This document shows, in pieces, positions 13,801-27,300 of a DNA stretch of 64,000 bases. The DNA lies in contig OZ025870.1 of assembly GCA_964019415.1 (NCBI GenBank), positions 8,275,915 through 8,339,914 on the forward strand. Direction: 5' to 3'. The notes beneath the pieces were generated by a model that ran no database searches, was not told the DNA's origin, and was given only the letters and a program-made list of their open reading frames with translations. The position numbers and the translations under genes were made by a program. Within the stretch, counting starts at the first letter, position 1. Every line of letters begins with the position of its first letter. Source of the stretch: Ianthella basta. Lineage: Eukaryota; Porifera; Demospongiae; Verongiida; Ianthellidae.

Positions 13801-15268
13801 GGTGACATTGCTTTGCCATAGCTAGTCGAATGCTTGGTGCAGCTCTGAAATGCTTTGTACGGCTTACATATGCGGGATACATGTTAGTACAGCTACAAAG
13901 TGTATAATTATGTTAAAAATTATTTGATTGTGAGACGGGCTTCTGCATAATACAAAACATGAAAATGCAAACATTCTCCATCTGTGGATGTTTAATACAG
14001 TGAAGCCTGCCTAGGACAGTCACCTGTATGAAAAGGTGACTGCCTAACACAGTGACCATCTTAGACAGTTTCCACTATAGCATGAAAATTAAGGCCCATA
14101 CCTTATTTCCATCATGTCCTTATTTGTAGCTTGGTGTGTGTGTGTGTGTGACAACTGGTTTCAACCACTATATCTCTGGAGGAGGCAGCATTATAGTCCG
14201 CCTCAGACATTGAGACTTTAAGAATTGATTGTGGGTGTGCATGTGTGCAAGTTCGTATAGAAGACCAGGCGTTTTCCACACCACTGTGTATGTTGCAATT
14301 TTCTTTCTTTAATTGTACTGAATTAAGTGTGGATCAAATCGTTTTATGGTATTCTGTACTGTCTATGTTTCAGGCTCCTTGGGCACATATCAAGCAGCAT
14401 CTCTCAGTGATTATCATGGAATTGTGCATACCTACACCACGGGTATTGTTTCATGTGACTTGGATGTTATGCAATCGAAGAAAGCCCCCCAAGAGGCCAT
14501 CAAGAGCCTGTTTTTCAATACATACTCTGCTCTCATTCGGATTTTGAAGTCTTATTATAGCAGCATCAAGAAAGTAGCATTAGATGCTGTTCGTATGCAG
14601 CAGGTATCTTCCTCAGAAGAGGAGGTGAGGCAGGCACATGATCTTCGTAGTCTTTTTGGGTGCCTAGAGATAGACAAGAAGTGGAATGATCTCCACTTCT
14701 TAAATGTCGCCATCACAAACCTCCCACTCCAAGCATCTAAGGAGAGAGAAGCTGCTCAGGTGGTAATAGGCCACTACAAATCTCATTTAAGGGCTTTCAT
14801 TAAAGCTACCTCCATCAAGGAGGGGAAAAATGTGTTTGGGTACCTTCCATGTGAGCAAGGCAGAGAAGTGAGATTGGTTGTCACTAAGATTACAGTTGAC
14901 AAGGAAATTGAAGATTACACTTGTAAGGATTGTCTTGATCTGTGGACACGATTCCTCGTTGAAGCTCTGGAGATTCCTGAAGACTGCATTCAGTTTTGTG
15001 ATGCCAAACGTAGTAACAGTACCATACTTATCTTCAAGATACCACATTCATTTGCTGGAGGGATTGAAGAAAAGCTGTCCAAGGCTGACGTTGTTTGGAT
15101 GATTATGGAGCTGGGCATCCTTCGAGTACACGCTATAGGGATTTTCAACAAGGACCTAAGAGAGGTGCTGCCAGTTATGCTGGCTGTAAATATCCGAGAA
15201 GGGCTGGAATCTGGAGTAGACTTCATGTCATTGACCAAGGTGTGTGTGCGTGCGTGCACGTGTGTGTG

Positions 15269-15351
<83 letters not shown>

Positions 15352-18300
15352 GGTGGTGGTGGCTGTCATCTGGAGGTAAACTTCAGAATCTGCAAGGCCT
15401 CTAAAGCATTTGGTAGCCTCATTTGCATCTTGTGGCACGAGAAGATGAGTAAGAACCACACCAAGCTCTGTATCCTCAATTCTCAACCCTCTTGACACTT
15501 TTGTATGGATTGGAGAGTGTTGTGCTGTTGAAACCTCATATCTACTGCCTCCAGAGTTTGTGATGTGTTGCCTGAGAATCATCTTGGATATCTCAATCTA
15601 GGATTTAAAATTAAATACCACTATCTGTACACTGGCATATCTGCAGAGGGTATCTGTTGTGCTGTCGATGAGCCGACTCTGCTTTCATGGTAATATCTCC
15701 AGAATGCCCAGCTCACGTCTCCAAAGCAGCAGCTGTTTTGTGCTCCTGTTGGTGAGGCCGCTCCATGGGAGAGCAAAAGCACCACTGGAATAATTTTGTA
15801 TGGAGTGACTTGGAAAGAGTGACTTGTGAGATCTGCTTTCAAAGAAGATCTATATAATCTAGAGTGTACAGAACAGATCAGACTGGCAAGGAGTACTAAA
15901 GACAAGTGGCAGTTTTCTCATGCTGAAGCCAAGTGGAAGAAGGTTCAGAAGAGAGAGAGTCACAAAATGCTTCTGCTACCTTGGAATCGGTTTGTGACCA
16001 CTATGGTTGTCACTTTTGAAGCTGCAGATCAGTCAGTTTTGACCAACCACACAAGTGTCAGACTCATGGCATCAGTGTTCAATGTGATAACTGCACAAGG
16101 TTGTATAATTATCAGAGACTTCCAAAGCCACAGGCAGTCCTGCAGCAGTGACATTTTTCTTGGACTGTATCACTCCTTCTATATTGATGCAACCAGTATA
16201 TGCTGTGGCGCGCTTGCACGCATGTGTGTGTTTGTGTGTGTGTGTGTGTACGCGTGTGCATGCGTGCGTGCTTGCATGCATACGTGCGTGCTTGCACATG
16301 TGTGCATGTATGCATTGTCTGCTGGTGTTGATGTGTATGTATACATACGTAGCAGCAGAAGTACACTCCTGGAGATGGCACGCACAATTTCTATTGCTAT
16401 TCGTTGTTCTTCGCTGGTCTCTAATGAAGCTGCCCTTGTATCTCAATCACACGTTTTGACATAGGAGTGTTCCCCCCTGATGTGTTCACTTGTTGACCTA
16501 GTGCTGAAGCCGAAGCAGGCTCACTTGGACACGGTACAACCATACTCTGCAAGGCAAACTGAGCGGCTAGTCTCAGTACCAGTTCAAGAAGTGAGGTGTT
16601 TGTGTGTTTTATGCTTTTAGATTGGGGTGTAGGTTTCTGATCTCGCTTCACTCCTTTACATGTTTCATCCATAGTGAACTCTAATACACATGCACTGTGC
16701 GTACAACACCTCTAATCAGTAGTCTCCACATGAAGGTGGAGATATAAGTTGTGTCCTCATTGCTTGGGTTGAATCCTATCTCCTAGTCCTAGCTCCTAGT
16801 CATGATAAGTGTAACTATATTCTGTGGATTCATGTTTGCACCAATAACAATTTTGCAGTCTTCTTATGTTAGAGGTCTTCATTTCATGTCATGATCATCA
16901 TTATACATAGGCTACAGGCAGCACCACACCAGTGGAGGACCTACTTCTTGCTGCTGAAGAAGGAAGGCTGAATGATGTCCAATCTCTGCTTGATGGAGGT
17001 AGATGCAAAGTGGATGATGAAGACGAGGTGTGTCCATGAATGAGTAGTGTATGACTTTGTGTTGTGTCTGTTTGTTTGTAGAACTTGGGGTGTGTGTATT
17101 TTGCCATGTGAGTGCATGGACGTGTTCCATTTTTCCTCTATGGGATGTCTGATTGGTATATGGTTGTGAAACTTTGGTATAATAATGTATGTTATCTGAT
17201 GCAACAAACAAAGTAAATTATATTAATTAGCAAGGGTAGTTAAGAGATGAGAGTATGCAACTGCGTATCCGTGCGTGTATAACAGCATTTTTCTAAAATG
17301 ACACAGCAACACGTCACACATGGGCATGGTAACGCTACTTAATATTCTGCTGTAATGAATGAATACTATTAACTTGATCCACCTGTCTGTACGTATTCGG
17401 CATTGACTGCGCAGCTCTTCGCTTTGTTAGCCGGGAGTTTCAACGATGTCTACTGCATGCCAGGTGGTTGACACCGGTCTCTTCCCTGGATAAATCGAGC
17501 CCAGAACTTGCTGCGTAGCCACCGTGAAACTTTGAAGAGAAAGCTGTAGAGCTGTGGATGGCAGCGCTGCTCCCGAGTGACCCAAATCCACACTTGCTGT
17601 CCCGGTCTTTCCTCGCAGGCGCTGCAGGGTTGTTGTTGCAAATCCCAACTAACAAACCAAAGAGCTCGCAATCGATGCCGAGTATATATAGACTGGCGGA
17701 TTGAGTTAATGCTATTCATCCATTACATCAGAATACTAAGTAGCGTTACCATGCCCACGTGTGACGTGTTGCTGCGTCATATTAGAAAAATTCTGTTATG
17801 GGAGAGTATACGAGGTTGCATACTCTCATCTCTTATCTACTCTTGATAGTAATAGCAGTAGTAGAGCATGTCCTCTGGATCAGCTATGCACACATATTAT
17901 GTCTATTTGTGTTATAAAGAATTTCAATCTGTTGACGTGTAACCCATGCAGATTAGTAGTGAAATCAATTCCCTATACTATGCCATTTGTGTTTTTCTTA
18001 CAGGAAGGGTGGACGGCCACCTTGAAAGCAGCTTACAAAGGTCATCTCACTGTTCTGGAGACACTAATTGAGCACTACAGTGGGAATGTGCTACATAGAA
18101 AGAAGGTAGAGTGATTGGGTAACTGCTGCCTTGAAATGCACAATCACTCACTGTATTTCTAGAACTGACTCGAGTAGGATGTGACTTTTCTGTTTGCTTA
18201 ATAAATTTACAACTGTTTCTATTTTAAAGCACATTATCAGAAAGCAGCCATTGTGGAAGGCTTATGAATACATTCCATAGCCATGATTGTGCATTGTATG

Positions 18301-21300
18301 TATGAAATCAATTGTGATTATGAAGGTTTACTCTATCTTGCATCCTAGTGTTACAATTGCCTGTTTCTCAGGCATGATACAGACATGCCAGATTTACAAT
18401 GAGTATCAGCGACTACGCTATTAGCTAATTTTGAGTTAGTGGTACTGGGTGGAAGCACAGTTGATGAGCTCTCTGTTGCACTTTGCTGCACTGCGATAGC
18501 TGCTCCCAATCCGGAGAGATACTCGCTCGGAGTGCAAAAAATGGTTTGATATGATAATGAAAAATGGCCCATAATGTTTCCAGTATTATATCCGTAAACA
18601 TGGCGGTGGTGTAACTATTATTCCTGGTTTGAAGCCCGCAGAAGGACTATGGGTTTCAAACTTGGCTATAGAATGTTGGGTCAATACCACAGGTATGCAA
18701 GACACAAAAAGCTGAATTTACCAAATTTTTAAAGCATCACTTGGTTATATGATTTGTCTGTAGTGACACTTTATACATAGAAGATCAGGGTTCTGGTATG
18801 ACAACAAGTGAAAACATTGGAGACATGGCTTAACAGTACTACGCAGATGACGAAGACCAAGGCTGTACAGATGCAGAGGTTCGAATGCCTGCAAGCTAAG
18901 CAACACCTGGCACCACAGCTGGACAAGGACAAACTAGTGGAGAGCCTTAGCACCAGGAAGCTCACAGAGAAAGAGAAAGATATACTATCACTGGAACTGA
19001 ACTTTGCCATCACACCCAGGCAGATACCTGCCCTTAAGATCATTGCAGCCACAGATTTGACAGCCACTCAACTGGACAAGGAGACAGCCCAACTACTTAG
19101 ACACAGGGTGGGCTTCATCTTAAGTACAGCTAACCTCCCTAGGAGTAACCTTACCAGGCATTGCGAACCAGATGACAGGAACATTGTCATTCTTCCTATG
19201 GACAAAAGGAAGTGCAACAGTCATTCTGGGCCAAATGGACTGTGTGACAAAGATGGAGAACCACCTGGATGAAGATGTCTACAAAAATGTGGAGACCCCA
19301 CAAGCAGGATGGAAAAGAGGATATTCACTGTCCACAAAGACTTCAAATATAATGGCAACGTCATGCATGACCAAACAACGCATGTACCCCACCCACCAGT
19401 TCTTTTCCCCACCATAGATCTACAGCTTACCAAATGTACACAAAGAGAGGGTCGCAGTCATGCCTGGCATGGCAGCCATTGGATTGCCATCACACCTCTT
19501 TAGGAAGGAACTTGACAGGATCCTGTGACCACTGACTGGCAAGGGTCCCTCACATCTAAGGAACTCAATGGATTTAGTGCATAAGATTCGCTAGACATTC
19601 TTTGCAGAGGCCGACATCATGATCGGATTTGCTGTGGTGAGCCTGTTCACCAATGTCCCAGTGGATGAAGCCCTTCTGGTCATCATTGAATGACTACGGC
19701 AGGATGAGATACTCGAGGAGCGGGCAGGTATCACCATTCCAGACTTTTGCCTGTTCACCAATGTCCCAGTGGATGAAGCCTTCTGGTCATCATCGAATGA
19801 CTACGGCAGGATGAGATACTCGAGGAGCGGGCAGGTATCACCATTCCAGACTTTTGCCATCTGGTGGAACTCTGCCTGAGGTCCACTTACTTCCAGATCG
19901 GCAGATCTTTCTTTGAGCAGGTGAAAGTGGTAGCAATGGGCTCACTGTTCTCACCCATTGTAGCGAACATCTTCATAGAAGCTCTGGAGATGCAAACCAT
20001 GGAGACATCCCCATGCAAGCCCTGTAGATGTGGCTGAGATATGTAGATGATGTCTTCACCACGTGGCCTCATGGCATTGACTGGAGAAGACCTTCTACCA
20101 GTGCCTCAAGGACAAAACTCCTCCATCCAATTCGCCACGGAAAGAAAGTCAGAAGGCAAGATCCAGTTGGAGAGGAGAGGAATGACAGCCCTGACGTTTG
20201 TCTTCCGCACATAAACACACATCAACAGGTATTTACACTTCAACTCTCACCACCCAGCCACCCAGCTGCCAGTGGCTAGAGCACTGGCAGCTAAAGCCAG
20301 ATGTCCTGGGTTTGATTCCTGGCGGTGCCGCTATCTTTGCAGTCCCATGTCATTTCTAAGGTCTATTGACAGTAACGATGTAGTTCGTGGCTTGTTTTGA
20401 CAGGTTGCCTTTAAGGTCTTCGAACGTAGCTCCTTCCATCAGTCTTTAATTTGCTGTGAACGCTTATTATTCTTTTTCTCGACCATTTCCATTCAGCAAT
20501 TATCCTTTAATTTAGCATACGTCTTGGTTGTACACATTAGCTTTTGACCTCCCAAACTTACTGTATATATATTACGACATCATGATCGGCTTACGACAGA
20601 TATAATGGCTATGTCATTGCGTTGCTAAGTGAACAACGCAGGCCATCCATCACCGTTTGGGTGATTGCAGCTGGGTGACACTACTTGGGTATAGTGGTGA
20701 TCTTGTTTGCACTGACGTTTGCCACTGTCATGCACTTGCATGCACGGCTGGCTGTGAGGCACATGTGCACTGCCAGAGCAGCCATGTTTATGGTTACATC
20801 ATTTCATTGTCCAATCAAATGCCCGTTATTAATGCCACGCACAAGCATACACACAGACTGGAGAAGATTAAATATGTTAAGGAGATATTACAATTGCTCA
20901 ATGATCATATTTATGCATTTGCAACAGCATATGCTCCTTTTCATTCTTACGTTCCTTGTAGTTTAGTCTTCGTGCTGCATGCTATGCTCTGCATATATGT
21001 ACAGTTGGTGATGTATTGTGTGCCTGTTTCTGTCTACGTCTTCAGCAAAGGTGCAATGCATTTCATTGCTGTGCTGCTGGTGGTCATATTGCTGTTGCTC
21101 ACTTCCTCGCCCCCAAAATGGAGGACCACCTTTTTGCTGTTGATGGTATTGGCTACACAGCCTTGCACTGGGCAACCCAAGAAGGTCAGCTGTCCATGGT
21201 GGAGTACTTGGTCAAGTCTTGTGGATTTGATTTGAAAGCAAGAGATGAGGTTGGCCTTATTTGTTTCTTAGTTCATTTTCTCTCTCCCTCTACTGTTCTG

Positions 21301-24300
21301 CTGCATGCTACCTAGACATAGATTGCACAAACAATGAGCTACTTGATTCTGTGTGTTTGTTTCTGTGGTATACATATGTATGTTTGGAAAGTGTGATATG
21401 TCTGAGCATCTTACGTACATATAATGTTGCAGAGGCTCATAGCTGTGTTAGACATCCATTCTGTAGCTGGTACAAAGAACCTTGAGTTAAAAGTCATGTA
21501 TTTGAAGTTTCATTGCCCCAAACTCTTGTGGTCCTTCTTAGTGCATGATTATCATTGGAGCACCCTTGTATAATTATGCCAAGTACAAACACAGGCTTGT
21601 GCATCGACACAGTTGTGGTTCAAATGTTATATTTTGTGCATGTTACCCCGTAACATATTTCATTATCTCCCTTAATTAACAGTGGGGCAAGACTCCCCTG
21701 TTGAGAGCAGCAGTCAATGGTCATGCTGGTGTAGCTCGCTTCTTACTGGAGAGTGGTAGTGATGTCCATGAACAGGACTATGTGAGTGTGGTGGAGCAAC
21801 CTTGGGTATTCCTTTATGTGATAGTATATTCAGATCTGGAGAGTGGCTGGCAAATGGGGAGTTTCTTATGATATGGGTATAGCTGTATTGCAAGTAGCTA
21901 CACAGTCTCAAGATTCTACTTGCACATGCATAAAGCAAAATGGATTAATGTGCATATATATAACTAAGGTGATGAGCTGTAGTTATTCAGGTAGTTAGAC
22001 ACAAAAAATGATTGATAACACAGTGACTAGAGTAAAGCTGTGTGACTGTATACATACGTAGGAACATGAGTAAGTGCACCGTATTAACTATGGCTTGACT
22101 AGGTAGTCTAATTCCATCATTCCTTGGATGCAATCTTGCAATATTGTTCACTTCTTCATGATTTGAAGTAGTAACATGCTTGTAGACCAACCTCCAACCT
22201 ACAGAATGGCAGTAGTGTGACTGCCTGAGACTACTGTACAGGAGCCAGAGAACAACTGGTCAGAGATAGGTATACTGTGACTCTACAGTGGCTTGAGCAT
22301 TCCCTTTCTTCTTCCTCTTGGATACAAGCAAACTATTCAGCATCTTTGCAAGTCTTCACTGACCTCCTGTGTTCACTTTCTCTCAATCTGTCCTGCATGG
22401 GAGTCTCATTTTCCCAGACACACATTCACTTAAGATTGTAAAGCTCTATTTTTATGGCAAAGTTTGATTTCCAACTTTCACGACTAATCTGGAATGGTTT
22501 CTCAAACCGGCTGTTCAGTTAAGCAGAAGAACAAAATCATTTAGCTATTATCTCTTCATGATTTGGTACAGATAATTTGGTTACTAATGTAACTCTGAGC
22601 ACTGTTTAACACTTCCTCTGACATTATAATTCTCTGTGGTACGGCAAAAGAATTTGATCATTCAGTTGTGCAAGTGCTCCAGGCCCATAGAGTGTGGTAA
22701 TCGGGGTCCCGCCCCTTCGGGTCTGGAATCTATTGTGGTTGTTTGACCATCCTTCCCTTTGCCCTCCATTACTGGTATGTGTTTTCACTTAGTGCCAATG
22801 TATCTGTTTTTGTGCAATTAAGCTTGATAGTAACTGTTTCTTTTTCCCCTTACACATGGCTTGAATGGATAACCCCTCCTTACTATTGATTGTGTTTGCA
22901 GGCAGTGTGTACCTGTTAAGGGTACCCATGTAGATGCTTGGTAAATATAATGATGATAATATCTATTTCCATTGTGAATTTAAAACTTGGAGTGCTTGAT
23001 CTGAATTGATTATAACATGCGTCTTGCATGTTTCGCAATATCAGAAACTTTTTGGACTAAATCATATTTAATTTACAATACATTTCTATTTGTCGCTTCA
23101 ATATGCATATGTTTGTAAATCAGTATATGCAGTTGTGTACAGGAAAGTTGCAGTTTCCTCAATTTAACAAAAGTCACTTTATCCTTTCAGAACGAAATGT
23201 CCTGCCCTGCATGCATGCTCAATTGATGATGTGTTTTGTGGTTATTCTGGTCTGTCTCTACAGAATGGCAGAAATGCCTTTCACCTGTGTGCTACGCATG
23301 GCCATGTTGCCATCGCTCAGTTCCTTGCCCCCATGATGGAGGTCTGCCAGTTTGGTGCTGATAAATATGGCTACACAGCCTTGCACATGGCAACCCAACA
23401 CGGACAGCTGTCCATGGTGGAGTACTTGGTCAAATCTTGTGGATTTGACTTGAAAGCAAAGGACAAGGTTGGCTTACTTACTTACAAGGTCCACTGTCAC
23501 AGTTATACAAGTTGCCTTTATATGATTATCATCTAGAACCACAGCAAATTACTGTTATAGCACTTCCAAGTTCCCTGGTAGAGGGATAATGCTTTACTTT
23601 CGAAAAATTGGCCTAAAAAATCCACCATATTGCTGTGACGTCACAGTAGGCTAGCTGAACGGGTCATGAGCCGTGTGGGAAGACAATTGCCGACTGGCTT
23701 TCACGTCCCTCTTGCTGATGAATTCGCCCCGATGCATCACAAATGCGTTGCTGGAGGATGTAGTAGGGTCAGTGGAGGCATAGTTCTATGGTGCAGGCAA
23801 CGGTCGCTGCTTCATTTCACAAAGAGCGATAGTCTGAAGAAGCGGTGGCCAGCAGCTGCTGGCAGGGTCCATTGTATTTTTCTGTGCTTGATAAGACTCT
23901 CTTTTCGTCTTTTGTATTGTGACTGATGCCCTACCTGCCATTTCGCTGTTTCTTGGTCTAAATATTCTAGCAACAACCACTTTGCTCACTCTAGTACATC
24001 CATCAGAATCCGAATGGCACTCTAACTTACAGGAGAGTCTTTCCTGGTGCAGAGAAAGCTAATTGAGAAGACGACAAATCACTACAAAGGACGAAAGGGT
24101 GAGTAGTAGCTTTAGGATGGTGAAAAAGGAGTCCCAGGGCCATTTCGATACCCCCACTGCAAGGTGTTCTGCACAGCCGTGCTCGGCAGACCTAGCAAGT
24201 ATGAGTCGAGAGATGCTTTTGTCTCGCAATGTGCGAGCCAGTGACCTGAAATACGTGCCGACTGCTCCGAAATATGCTTTCGGCACACCTATTTCTGCTG

Positions 24301-27300
24301 TTACGCCTTGTGGGAGGTGACAAATCAGCTCTAGGCTGGTGTACCATCTCTGTTTTGCATGCCCTTGTAGCAGTCCAAGAATGGTGCAAATCGGTGTTTG
24401 TAGGGCTGAGGACAGGCATCACCCTATTATTGATCGTGTCAAAAAATAGATGTCGTGCCCTACGGCTGCGCAACCTGCATGGCCAGATCTATTTCATAAT
24501 CAGCAGGGGGATCTCCTTCATCGTCTCACGAAAGACTCCCAGGAGATAACAATATCTTATTTAGTCCGTTTCCTGGCCTACTCTCCTCCATACTTGCGCA
24601 AACCTTTAGGAGCCTACTACATTTTAGCATTGTTAGGCCAGAAAATCGGAAATGCCCACGCATAATTGGTCTCTTTTGCAACTTTGCACCCTCGTAACTC
24701 CCCCATCGTGAAGCAAAGGACGCTGAAATAGGTATCATTGAAGATGTTTCACAAAGCACTATCAATATGAAAATTTGGACCTTTAATTGTTCCTGACTGT
24801 CTGATTTATTTTCTACCTCACTTGGCTTTCTGTTGCTGCACGGACATGGTATGCAAGAATGATGTGATTCAAAGTTTTCATCCCTTTGCATCATGGTGTA
24901 GCATATACATCTTAACATCATGCATGTAATACTGCAGAAGCTCATAGGTAGTCCTTTTCTGTGGCAAAGTCCATGTACATTCATATAATTATTATACAAA
25001 CACTGGTGTGTGTGTTACACTATGTTAAATTCATGGCACACACTGTAAGACATCACCATTTTCATTGTACCCTTAATGAACAGTGGGGCTACACTCCTCT
25101 TTTGAGAGCAATGCTCAGTGGTCATGCTGATGTAGCTCACTTCTTACTGGAGAGTGGCAGTGATGTCCATGAACAGGCCAATGTGAGTATGGTATAGTTA
25201 AGTCTTCTTGCAACTTATACATTGCAGTAATGATTGTGTTATCTGCATCATTGTTAATACAATTTTTCTGTGTGGGCTTAAATGTTTACCAGTGGAAACT
25301 TTATGTATATGTGGTTCATGTGCTCAGTGTGTTACCTTGAACTATACTGCTATGCTGTCCATTTATATACAGTTGTTTGTTGAGTTATGCATGTGTTGAT
25401 AGACACTCACAGAATCACTGCCAACTAGCCCGAGAACAAAATGATACTGTATCTGCTCTAAAAATTTGTCACCCCTAGTTGCAGCGAAATTTTGTCTTTT
25501 GAGGCACATAGAGCTGGAATGGAGAAGACCGTCAAAAGTGACGAATATTTAGAGTTCTACGGACGAAGCATTAGAGTGAAGACGAAACATTAGAGAGCTA
25601 TTCAATATGGGTGTTTCTTGCTGAAATGGCCGCTTTCACGTTGACCAGGCGAACAGCAGTGTGAGGCTACCGTTCAAACGAGAAGGATCTGGAGATGATT
25701 TGCGATCACTGAACTCCATTGTCACACCAGAAGGAAAATGAACGACGTACACAGCGTCCAGAAGGCTTATAGATGAACAGAACAATGCCAGAAGGACAAA
25801 GACAACAGCGAGTGTTGTTGGCTTTGCTCCTAGGCTTTGTTCCTTGGCCGTCGCAGCCATATTGCAGGCATTTCCGACAAATATTTAGAACACTTCCTGT
25901 TCATGACGAAAATTAGAGGTCAATTGCAGAAATTAGAGAGACAGGAAATTTGTCACGATTGGAGTACACTTGAGCATATTTTTTTTCCCCTGACGAAAAT
26001 TAGAATGACGAATTTTTAGAGTGAATACAGTATATTTTTCACTCTGCTATAATAGCTGCTAATGTCAATAATACTGCTGTGTTTGTGAGGGATTATCATG
26101 TAGGTCTCTGCCATTACACTATTTTTGTTCTGTATACCCGTATGCAGCACTGATTTGTGTATATTGACATTCCGAAGGAGGCTATATTATATATACTGAA
26201 TGTGCTGTGTACATCATTTGTGCCTGGCAAGCTTCAGGCAAAAATTGAACCAAAGTGATCTAAACCTGTAAAGTATTACTGTTTTGGGGTTTCATCGCTT
26301 TCCTGTTAGTGTTTATGGAACCTCTTCTTTTGATGAAGGAAGCTTTCTCATCCTGTATATACGAAGGTTTTTATCACTGCCCTATTACAAAAGCCCAAAC
26401 TTCTTGATTTGGTGTTAGTGGCTACCTTATGTAAGACTTGCATATATATCAGAGAGTACGATAGTACTCTCTATGTAGGGATGGTACAGGGTGTTTCGAA
26501 TTCACAATACATTGGTGTAGGGACGAAATCGCGAAAAGCGTCGAAAACTGCCAAAACGAGGCTTCGTAGGGCTAAATACAAAATATTCATACACTAAACT
26601 GACCTGGAAGGCAAGCGATCGCGGTCTGTCGGTGAGAAAATGACACTCGAAAACTTCCATTTTCGTCTTCATATTCTTCTTCTTCTTCTTCTTCTTCTTC
26701 TTCATCATCATATTCTTCTTCGCCAGCTGTAACTGACGAACAGAATTAGCTATCGAACTAATTCGAACACAAAACTACTGAAAATTAACCAAGCTGTATT
26801 CTTTCGAAGTATAGGCTCCGAAAGCGTATTGTTCTGACTTTGGGGTTACCGAGTCTTTCGGGAGACATTGCTACGCGCAAGACGCCATTTTATGATGACG
26901 TTGAAGAACGGCAGTTTCCCGCCTACTGTTCCTTCAGTTTCTGTCCAAAAGCTAGCCAACACCGTCAGTAGGCCGTTTCAGGTGTATACGAGATAAGGGC
27001 TTAGGCCAAAGTTAGCTTGCGCGTCGTTTCAAAAGGTCATCCGGACCCGCCATTTTTAATTAGTACTCGGCTAACTTCCGGTCACTGCTTCTAAGCTCTT
27101 AGGTGGGCTGGCGCGGAGGCTAGGAGATAGTTGACACCTCGAGCTCCAGGATTAAAGAAATAAGGTCCTACACTGTAACCTGCATGAATGTCCTCTAGTG
27201 GCACTTAGCATGTGCAGCTTGCACACCATAAAAAGTACAGAAACTAGAAATAATAAAAATTTTCTACAAAAATAGCAAGGATGTAGGGATGGCACAAAAA

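Noticed and set aside
14346..15404. Single 352-residue protein from one open frame
   Set aside because: The frame runs past a clear acceptor at 14373 and donor at 15240 into a microsatellite; it is an exon, not a gene.
20270..20345. A functional tRNA gene
   Set aside because: A- and B-box-like sequences are present, but the acceptor stem does not pair and the loop lacks U33; a SINE head fits better.
24526..24999. 157-residue minus-strand open frame
   Set aside because: No recognisable domain, and it overlaps intron sequence beside a decayed THAP fragment; chance opening is likely.
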